Assembly: GCA_016303095.1 (NCBI GenBank) | Contig: JAEDMH010000040.1 | Coordinates: 1 to 17,771, forward strand | Direction of reading: 5' to 3' | Length of the DNA: 17,771 nucleotides | Source: Lentisphaeria bacterium | Lineage (GTDB): Bacteria; Verrucomicrobiota; Lentisphaeria; Oligosphaerales; Oligosphaeraceae | Part shown: positions 12,413-17,771 of the stretch, piece after piece | Layout of the letters: every line of letters begins with the position of its first letter | Position numbering within the stretch: the first letter of the stretch is position 1 | Position numbers and translations under genes: made by a program | Notes under the pieces: generated by a model | What the model was told of the DNA's origin: nothing | Seen by the model: only the letters and a program-made list of their open reading frames with translations | Database searches by the model: none

Positions 12413-13972
12413 TCAAGCCTTTGGGGAGGCCAGGGTGGGGAAGAGGGAGGCGTCGGTGAGGAAGAGGGGGTAGTCCAGGAGGGGCATGCGCCAGAATTCC
12501 ACGGTGATGCCGCTGGTTTTGGCGTGATCGTCGTAGGAGGGCATGCGCTTGATGCGGTAGATCTTGGCGGTGAGGGGATCCAGGAGGACGGGGGTTTGGA
12601 AGTGGAGGCCTTTTTCCACGAAGAGGGTCACCATGACGGCGTGGGGCATGTAGTCGGCGTCGATATGGGTGGGGTGGTAGTAGGCGTAGAGGGGGATGTT
12701 TCCCTTTCGGAAGGCGCAGGTCAGGGGGAGATACTGGTCCAGGGGGAGGGTGAGTCTGGACCAACCAGGGTAGGGCATGGGTTCGAGATTGGCGGCCATG
12801 GGCTGGGTTTGGTCGTCGAAGAGGGCGGTCATGGCCTGCATGGCCCGGAAGGCCAGCTTGGGGCGGTATTGTTGGGGATTGGAGGCGTCGATGACGCCCT
12901 GAGGGTAGACCTTGCCCACGGGATTGTATCCGTTTCCCAGGTCGCAGGCCTGGAAGTAGGAGGTCATGGGGATGCCCAGGCGCAGGTCGGTGAGATAGCG
13001 TCTCACTAGGAAGCGGGCCTGGTTGGCCTCGGTGTATTTCCAGCCTTTGTTGGTGAGATTCCAGCCGGATGGGCGCCCATTCTCCCCCTGCCAGACGGCG
13101 ATGTCCTTTCCCGTGCGGGCGATGCAGTCCCGGATGTATTGGAGGCGTTCGGGCCAGTAGAGTTCGGGGATGGCTCCGTAGGGGTGATAGGAGAAGATTT
13201 GGATGTGCTCTCCCATTCCGGCATCGAAGAGCGCCTGGATGTAGGAGTTGCAGAGGCCTCCTCCGGAGATGGCTCCCCCGATGATTTTCGCCTCCGGCTG
13301 CACGGGGCGGATGGCCTGGGCGGTGACCGCCACCAGCTTGGCGTATTCCTCGGGAGTGTCCCGCTCTCCCGTGCGGGGATCGCGGAAGAAATTGGGGGCG
13401 TTGGGTTCGTTCCAGACTTCCCAGTGGCGGACCCGTCCCTGGAAGTGGCGGGCCATGGCCTGGCAATATCGTTCCCAGGCCTGTTGGCAGGCGGGCCCGA
13501 AGCGGGTGGGGGAGTAGAAGTAGGTGCGGTGGGGCCCCAGGGGCTGGGCGTCCATGTAGAGTCCGTTGCCGAAGCTCAGGCTGAACCAGGGCTGGATGCC
13601 GATGGCCAGCAGGGAATCCACCATGTGATCCAGCCAGGCGAAATCATAGACCCCGGGAGTCTGCTCCGCCCGAGACCAGCCGGATTGGAGCCGGGCCCAC
13701 TTGACCCCGCTCTTCTCCATGATGGGCAGGGTCTTGTCAAAGTCATAGCCTTGCCGGTGGTCCAATACCTCGTAGCCTACTCCCAGGGGGGAGGCCGTCA
13801 CCTGGCGGCTGCTGCGGACGGGAATCTCCCCCAGGAGTTCCAGGTCGTCGGAGAATCCGTCGTCCTTGGGGTCGAAGAGGGCGCTTCCGTAGCGCAGCAC
13901 CTCCTCCCAGTGGGTGTCGTGGACGGGGGTTTTGTCGATGGGGGGCAGTTGCTCGAACCAGGAGGGATTCAT
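12413..13972 (-). CDS. GH-A clan glycoside hydrolase (GH39-like), cytoplasmic
   Basis: A 519-residue TIM-barrel glycoside hydrolase. WNEPN (187-191) gives the acid/base Glu189. WQGENGRPSG (294-303) gives the likely nucleophile Glu297. The N-terminal part has KWARLQSGWSRAEQTPGVYDFAWLD (91-115), typical of retaining clan GH-A enzymes, and a smaller domain follows after about residue 400. GH39-like is the closest fit I can name, but GH10-, GH42- or GH5-type relatives cannot be excluded. No signal peptide, so it should act in the cytosol on imported oligosaccharides or glycosides. It lies 39 bp after uxuA and 34 bp before the RraA-family gene. No SD upstream (C/T-rich leader). The context suggests that a uronic-acid-containing substrate is cleaved. 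Confidence 0.8.
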   Translation of the reverse strand: MNPSWFEQLPPIDKTPVHDTHWEEVLRYGSALFDPKDDGFSDDLELLGEIPVRSSRQVTASPLGVGYEVLDHRQGYDFDKTLPIMEKSGVKWARLQSGWSRAEQTPGVYDFAWLDHMVDSLLAIGIQPWFSLSFGNGLYMDAQPLGPHRTYFYSPTRFGPACQQAWERYCQAMARHFQGRVRHWEVWNEPNAPNFFRDPRTGERDTPEEYAKLVAVTAQAIRPVQPEAKIIGGAISGGGLCNSYIQALFDAGMGEHIQIFSYHPYGAIPELYWPERLQYIRDCIARTGKDIAVWQGENGRPSGWNLTNKGWKYTEANQARFLVRRYLTDLRLGIPMTSYFQACDLGNGYNPVGKVYPQGVIDASNPQQYRPKLAFRAMQAMTALFDDQTQPMAANLEPMPYPGWSRLTLPLDQYLPLTCAFRKGNIPLYAYYHPTHIDADYMPHAVMVTLFVEKGLHFQTPVLLDPLTAKIYRIKRMPSYDDHAKTSGITVEFWRMPLLDYPLFLTDASLFPTLASPKA

Positions 13973-14011
13973 GGGATGGGAGGGTGTGTAGTTTTTTGGG
14001 GGGAGAGAAAG

Positions 14012-14971
14012 TCAGTCTACGGGGATCCCCCGGGCATCCAGGATTCCCTTGATATAGCCCACGGCGAAGAGATTTCCCTGCATGGTGTATCCCACCTTTT
14101 CGTTGCTTTCCCCGGCCATGGTGGGGGTGTGGTCAGGCCGGAGGAGGCAGTGGGGGGCGTAGCGATGGGCCAGGGTCAGCAGTTCCGCCATGTCGGTGGG
14201 GCCGTTGTCGTGGAAGGTTTCCCGGAAGCATTCCCGGGTGCCGATGACGTCCCGGAAATGGAGGAAAGCGATGCGGGGGCCGAATTCCTTCAGGAGGGCG
14301 AAGACATCCTCTCCCATGGTGCGGAAGGTGGCCTGGCAGAAGGTGATGGTATGGCTGGGACTGGCGGAGAGGGCCAGGGCTTTTCGGTAGGCGTCGGCGT
14401 GGATGAAGATCCGGGCGTATCCCAGGAGTTGGGGAATGGGGGGATCGTCGGGATGGAGGGCCATCTGGATGCCGGCGGCCTCCGCCACCGGAAGCACCCG
14501 TTCCAGGAAACGGTGATAGTTCTCCCAGAGGCGCTCCGGCGTGATTTTCAGGGGAATGGTCTGGTCCACCTCCCGGAGATCGAAGCCGCTGGTGAGGGCG
14601 CCGCCTCGCTCCTGCAAATCCGTCCGGGAACGATACCAGCCCACGCCGGCCATGAAGTTGTAGCAGAGCACCTTCAAGCCCAGACGCCCCATGTTCTCCA
14701 CCATCCGGCAGTATTTGTCCAAATCCTCCTCCGCGCCGGGAAGGCCCAATTTGATCCGGCTCATGTCAAATTCGTCTCCCTCCAGGGCGTAGAGCTCCAG
14801 GCCCGCCTCCTGGAAGCGGTCTCGAATGGTCTGCAGACTCTGGAAATGGGAGGGGTCGGGGAGGCCGGTCAATTCCGGGGCGGCTTTGGTGATGACATGG
14901 CGCACCCCCAGTTGCCGGGCCAGGGTCCACGAAAGATCCGGCTTGGCCGGAAGCATCAATCCCAGGTGCAT
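14012..14971 (-). CDS. uxuA: Mannonate dehydratase
   Basis: Dehydrates D-mannonate to 2-keto-3-deoxy-D-gluconate. The 319-residue protein carries the family's active-site blocks: HPDDPP (173-178), FCQATFRTMGEDV (211-223, Cys212), FLHFRDV (236-242, His238) and ETFHDNGPTDM (251-261, His254), which bind the metal ion and substrate. It is shorter than the E. coli enzyme (about 394) and resembles the compact form of UxuA. The ATG at 14971 begins two bases after the stop of the SDR gene, with GGGAG in the end of that gene, so translation is probably coupled. A longer open frame runs upstream into the SDR gene and is not used. Confidence 0.94.
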   Translation of the reverse strand: MHLGLMLPAKPDLSWTLARQLGVRHVITKAAPELTGLPDPSHFQSLQTIRDRFQEAGLELYALEGDEFDMSRIKLGLPGAEEDLDKYCRMVENMGRLGLKVLCYNFMAGVGWYRSRTDLQERGGALTSGFDLREVDQTIPLKITPERLWENYHRFLERVLPVAEAAGIQMALHPDDPPIPQLLGYARIFIHADAYRKALALSASPSHTITFCQATFRTMGEDVFALLKEFGPRIAFLHFRDVIGTRECFRETFHDNGPTDMAELLTLAHRYAPHCLLRPDHTPTMAGESNEKVGYTMQGNLFAVGYIKGILDARGIPVD

Positions 14972-14973
14972 GG

Positions 14974-15825
14974 TCAGACTCCCGTTGAGGCCAGGAAGCC
15001 ACCGTCCACGGGGACGGTGATGCCGGTGACGAAGGCGGCCTTCTCCTCGTCCAGCAGCCATTCCACGCACCCCAGCAGTTCTTGGGGTTCTCCGAAGCGT
15101 CCCATGGGGGTGTGCTGCATCACGTTCTTTCCCCTTTGGGAGAGTCCCCCCTCCGGGGTGCGGAGATATTTGACGCTGCGTTCGTTGACGAAGAATCCCG
15201 GGGCGACGGCGTTCACCCGGATGTGGGCGGGGGCCAAATAGACGGCCAGCCACTGGGTGAAGTTGGCAATGGCGGCCTTGCTCATGGCGTAGGCGGGGAC
15301 GCGGGTGAGGGGGCGGTAGGTGTTCATGGAGGCGAAGTTCAGGACGGAGCCCCCTCCTGCCTGGGCCATCTGGCGGCAGAAGACCCGGCAGGCCAGGACC
15401 ACTCCCGTGGTGTTGGTGCGCAGGACGGAGTCGAAGACCCCCATGTCCAAATCGAAGAAGCCCCGCATCTCCTGGGGCTTGTCCGGGGAGAGTTCCTGGG
15501 GGTCGTAGGTGTAGTTGGTGGTGAGGGCGCGGATGTCATTGCCTCCTGCGCCATTCACCAGAATCCGGCAAGGCCCCCATTCCCGGAGGGTGCGCTCCCC
15601 CACCTGGGCCAGGGCGGCCTCCTCCGTGACATCACAGGGCTCCACCCGGCAAAGGCCCCCCGCCTGACGAATGGCCGACGCCGTCTTTTCCAACTTTTCC
15701 CTGGTGCGCCCCACCAGGACCACTTTGGCGCCTTTGGCGGCCAAATCCTTGGCGATTTCGGAGCACAGGGTGCCCCCGGCGCCCGTGACCACCGCCACTC
15801 TACCGTTCCCCATCTTTTCTGTCAT
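14974..15825 (-). CDS. uxuB: SDR-family oxidoreductase, probable fructuronate reductase (D-mannonate oxidoreductase)
   Basis: Would reduce D-fructuronate to D-mannonate with NAD(P)H. The 283-residue protein is a classical short-chain dehydrogenase: TGAGGTLCSEIA (14-25) is the dinucleotide loop, NGAGG (91-95) the structural motif, and Ser166, Tyr179 and Lys183 (FASMNTY ... PAYAMSKAA) the catalytic set. The function is taken from its place between uxaC and uxuA and from the SDR-type UxuB (YjmF) known in Bacillus; E. coli UxuB belongs to another family. The ATG at 15825 overlaps the uxaC stop as ATGA, with CGGAG upstream. A second ATG at 15813 is possible. A KduD-like activity is an alternative. 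Confidence 0.85.
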   Translation of the reverse strand: MTEKMGNGRVAVVTGAGGTLCSEIAKDLAAKGAKVVLVGRTREKLEKTASAIRQAGGLCRVEPCDVTEEAALAQVGERTLREWGPCRILVNGAGGNDIRALTTNYTYDPQELSPDKPQEMRGFFDLDMGVFDSVLRTNTTGVVLACRVFCRQMAQAGGGSVLNFASMNTYRPLTRVPAYAMSKAAIANFTQWLAVYLAPAHIRVNAVAPGFFVNERSVKYLRTPEGGLSQRGKNVMQHTPMGRFGEPQELLGCVEWLLDEEKAAFVTGITVPVDGGFLASTGV

Positions 15826-17174
15826 CGTTCTTTTCTCCGGAGATGTTCTTTGATGTTGCCATAGCTGAGCTTGGTCGCCAAGTCGACCAAGGTCTCGCGC
15901 CGGGAAGGAAACTCCCCCCGCTCCGCCTTCTCCGCCAGCCAGGAGGAAAGGACACGGCGGTAGTATTCGTGGCGGACGAAGGAGAGAAGACTGCGGGAAT
16001 CCGTGGTCATGCCCAGGGAGACGGAGAGGACGCCGTAGGCGGCGGAGGCTTCCAGGCATGCCCGAATGCCCTGGAGGTGGTCGCACCACCACCAGGCCGG
16101 GCCTAGCTGCACCTTGCCGGGCAGGCCCTCTCCAGGGAAGGCGCCGGAGAGATTGGCCAGGGGAGGGCAGTCGGCAGGATTCAGGGGATAGAGGAGGCAT
16201 TCTGGAAGGCCCTGGGGGGATTGCTCGGCGTCGTCCAAAAGGGCGACGAGCTCCTGCAGATTCCAACCTTGCCCGATGCCGGCGTAGCCTCCCGCCGGCC
16301 CCGCCACCTTTCGCAGCCGGGTGCTGGTGTGCCGCAGGGCTCCCAGATGGAGTTGCACCGTCCAATGTCGCCGGGCATATTCCTCCAGGAGGAGTCGGAG
16401 GATGGCGGAGGAGAGTTGGGAGGAGGGAGGGGGAGGCTGTTCTCCGAAGGTCATCCGAACCGGGTCCATGGAGCGGGCGGGACAGTAGAGGAAATCCCCG
16501 TCCAGGGCATGGTCGGCAAAGCGGCATCCTCTCTGGTGCAGGGCGTCCAGGAGAGGAATGATGCCCTGACGCAGATCTTCCAGACTGCGCAGGGGATGGC
16601 CGGCCAAACGGGTCAGCTTCCGCCAAAGCTCCTGGGGGGGATGGAGCAAATCGTCTCCCCGGAAAGAGGGCACTACGCCGGGAATCGCCGGCCAATCCTC
16701 AATCTCCTCCCCCGGGGTGACGCAAGGGGCGGCATACTCCACCCCCATCTGACGCAACAAGCCCCGGGCCGAATAGCCCGGCTCCTGCAATTGCTCCTTG
16801 GTTTGCTCCCAAATCCGCTCCGCACTCTCCGGCGTCAAGTCCTCCTGAATGTGGAAAAATCGGGATAGCTCCAATTGGGACCAATGGTAGAGGGGATTGC
16901 CCACCAACTGGGGCAGGACAGCACTCCAGGCCTGAAACCTCTCCCAGTCCGAGGACGGACCCGTGATCTTCTCCTCCGGCACCCCCAAAATGCGCATGGC
17001 CCGATGCTTGTAGGGATCCGGCGCCACCCAAAGCCGGGTTAGGTTCTCCTCTCGGCGATCCGCACTCAAATCTCTCCAAGATAAGTGGTTGTGCCAATCT
17101 ATCAGGGGGAGCCCCTCAAGGGATTGGTAAATCTCCTTGGCAAGGGAACTGGTTAAGAGAAAGTCCGGACGCAT
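15822..17174 (-). CDS. uxaC: Glucuronate isomerase (uronate isomerase)
   Basis: Isomerises D-glucuronate to D-fructuronate (and D-galacturonate to D-tagaturonate), the entry step of the operon. The 450-residue protein of the amidohydrolase superfamily shows LPLIDWHNHLSW (His28, His30 metal ligands), HWSQLELSRFF, GCRFADHALD, VQLHLGALR, VQLGPAWWWCD and GMTTDSRSLLSFVRHEYYRR, all typical of UxaC. Length is near the E. coli enzyme (470). Start: ATG at 17174 gives MRPDFLLTSSLAKEIY; a GTG at 17183 would add three residues. Neither has a clear SD. It is the first gene of the operon, about 60 bp downstream of an AT-rich palindromic operator. Confidence 0.94.
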   Translation of the reverse strand: MRPDFLLTSSLAKEIYQSLEGLPLIDWHNHLSWRDLSADRREENLTRLWVAPDPYKHRAMRILGVPEEKITGPSSDWERFQAWSAVLPQLVGNPLYHWSQLELSRFFHIQEDLTPESAERIWEQTKEQLQEPGYSARGLLRQMGVEYAAPCVTPGEEIEDWPAIPGVVPSFRGDDLLHPPQELWRKLTRLAGHPLRSLEDLRQGIIPLLDALHQRGCRFADHALDGDFLYCPARSMDPVRMTFGEQPPPPSSQLSSAILRLLLEEYARRHWTVQLHLGALRHTSTRLRKVAGPAGGYAGIGQGWNLQELVALLDDAEQSPQGLPECLLYPLNPADCPPLANLSGAFPGEGLPGKVQLGPAWWWCDHLQGIRACLEASAAYGVLSVSLGMTTDSRSLLSFVRHEYYRRVLSSWLAEKAERGEFPSRRETLVDLATKLSYGNIKEHLRRKER

Positions 17175-17234
17175 CTCTACCACAGATCAACAGAAAAGGC
17201 TAGAATCCCATAGGAGGGAAAGGAAAAGGGGGTG

Positions 17235-17281
17235 ATATAATATCATAACTACTTTTAATAGAAGATGTTATAATATTATAT
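17235..17281 (-). promoter_or_regulatory. Operator/promoter region of the hexuronate operon
   Basis: A 15-bp inverted repeat with one mismatch: ATATAATATCATAAC (17235-17249) and GTTATAATATTATAT (17267-17281), 17 bp apart. Each arm contains a 12-bp palindrome: TATAATATTATA (17269-17280, perfect) and TATAATATCATA (17236-17247, 11/12), with centres 33 bp apart, about three helical turns. The site is AT-rich within GC-rich DNA and lies about 60-110 bp upstream of uxaC. TATAAT-like hexamers in it could also be -10 elements. Likely a regulator binding site; the regulator is not in the window. Confidence 0.65.
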
Positions 17282-17416
17282 GCGTGAAATTCCCGCATCA
17301 CGGGAATAAAGTAAACCCTCCCCTCCATTCTGTCCTCCTGCCCTGGGGAGATTTTCACAGGTCCGACAGGCCGATCACGGAAAAGACGCTCTCTCGGGAA
17401 CAGGTCGGCCAAAGAG

Positions 17417-17530
17417 GCGCCTGCGGCGCACACGGAGGACAGGGAGATTCAAACACGGAATGCACGGAAACGCCGCTGCGCTGCGCACAAAGTTCACGGA
17501 GGGCGGGACCTGCCCCCCGCACGTCCCGCC
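17417..17530 (+). repeat. Dispersed hairpin-rich repeat upstream of array D
   Basis: Starts with the GCGCC-TGC-GGCGC hairpin (17417-17429) shared with 8533-8545. It continues with repeated CACGGA-type words (17431, 17455, 17463 and 17496 areas) and ends with a perfect 8-bp stem GGCGGGAC (17502-17509) / GTCCCGCC (17523-17530), followed by a G8 run. Similar ACGGAG words occur near 8285 and 8555. No ORF of merit crosses it. Confidence 0.6.
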
Positions 17531-17562
17531 GGGGGGGGCGTTTCGTTATTACTTCTTTGACT

Positions 17563-17604
17563 CTAGTTGATTCCTGGAATCTCTAGCCCCTCTAGCCTCT
17601 CTGG
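17563..17604 (+). repeat. 9-bp-periodic CTAG array D (degenerate)
   Basis: CTAG or CTGG at 17563, 17574, 17583, 17592 and 17601; the last three steps are 9 bp. It lies 33 bp after the GGCGGGAC/GTCCCGCC hairpin, the same order (GC hairpin then CTAG array) as in the other clusters. Confidence 0.7.
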
Positions 17605-17651
17605 ATTCCGCATCTCCCGCTTGTTTCTCAAACATTTCTATGGGAAAGTAC

Positions 17652-17679
17652 TTGGAATGGATCAAGAATGTTCTATACT
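17652..17679 (+). promoter_or_regulatory. Candidate sigma-70 promoter facing the right edge
   Basis: TTGGAA (17652-17657) and TATACT (17674-17679) are 16 bp apart. The rest of 17184-17771 holds only the operator and repeats listed here; no gene begins before the window ends. If real, this promoter would drive a gene beyond the edge. Confidence 0.3.
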
Positions 17680-17771
17680 ATCTGTGTATGTTTTTTGTTC
17701 CCCTGAAGAAGCGGGTAGCCTGTTTTTCCGCCGGGATATGCCTGGGTCTGGCGGAGTCCTATGATTTCCTT

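Noticed and set aside
13139..15241. 700-residue plus-strand ORF across the GH, uxuA and SDR genes
   Set aside because: Crosses several real minus-strand genes and has a low-complexity Gly/Val/Glu-rich translation.
17567..17764. 65-residue plus-strand ORF at the right edge
   Set aside because: Begins inside CTAG array D, has no SD and no recognisable composition or motif.

Overview
The window is GC-rich bacterial chromosome, and every gene lies complete inside it. The coding sequence suggests an anaerobic member of the PVC group, most likely Lentisphaerota. That placement is an inference from gene content: a PurO-type IMP cyclohydrolase, an Asp23/AmaP pair linked to accBC, an SDR-type fructuronate reductase, many starts without a Shine-Dalgarno (SD) sequence, and palindrome-rich intergenic repeats. 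No marker gene here proves it.

Layout. (1) Positions 1-245 hold a repeat cluster: GC-rich short hairpins followed by a 9-bp-periodic CTAG array. (2) Positions 293-8251 are a plus-strand block of core metabolism: obg GTPase, a small four-helix membrane protein, IMP cyclohydrolase (purO type), aroQ, accB, accC, an Asp23-family protein, an AmaP-like membrane protein, and a glutamine-dependent NAD synthetase. The order aroQ-accB-accC-Asp23 resembles the Bacillus aroQ...accB-accC-yqhY neighbourhood. (3) Positions 8252-9100 are about 850 bp with little or no coding. They hold an inverted copy of the first repeat cluster, another CTAG array, a possible small hydrophobic ORF, and two mutually exclusive GC hairpins. 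(4) Positions 9116-11401 encode one protein joining an XRE-type HTH, a cupin and a full AMP-forming acyl-CoA synthetase. (5) Positions 11623-17174, minus strand, form a hexuronate operon read uxaC, uxuB (SDR), uxuA, a GH-A clan glycoside hydrolase, and an RraA-family protein. (6) Positions 17184-17771 hold the AT-rich operator/promoter of that operon and a further hairpin plus CTAG repeat cluster.

How the genes fit together. The minus-strand operon would free a sugar inside the cell (GH) and convert D-glucuronate through fructuronate and mannonate to 2-keto-3-deoxygluconate (KDG). KDG kinase and KDPG aldolase are absent; an RraA-family putative lyase/aldolase closes the operon. A 12-bp palindrome, TATAATATTATA, occurs twice upstream and once (11/12) beyond the far end of this operon, which suggests a dedicated regulator. 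In the plus-strand block AccB and AccC feed malonyl-CoA synthesis, and the Asp23-family protein may be tied functionally to the carboxylase, as proposed for YqhY.

The most unusual items are the dispersed CTAG nonamer arrays sitting 3' of GC hairpins, the regulator-enzyme fusion with an attenuator-like leader, and the repeated TATAATATTATA operator. No CRISPR array, tRNA, rRNA, transposase or phage gene was seen.
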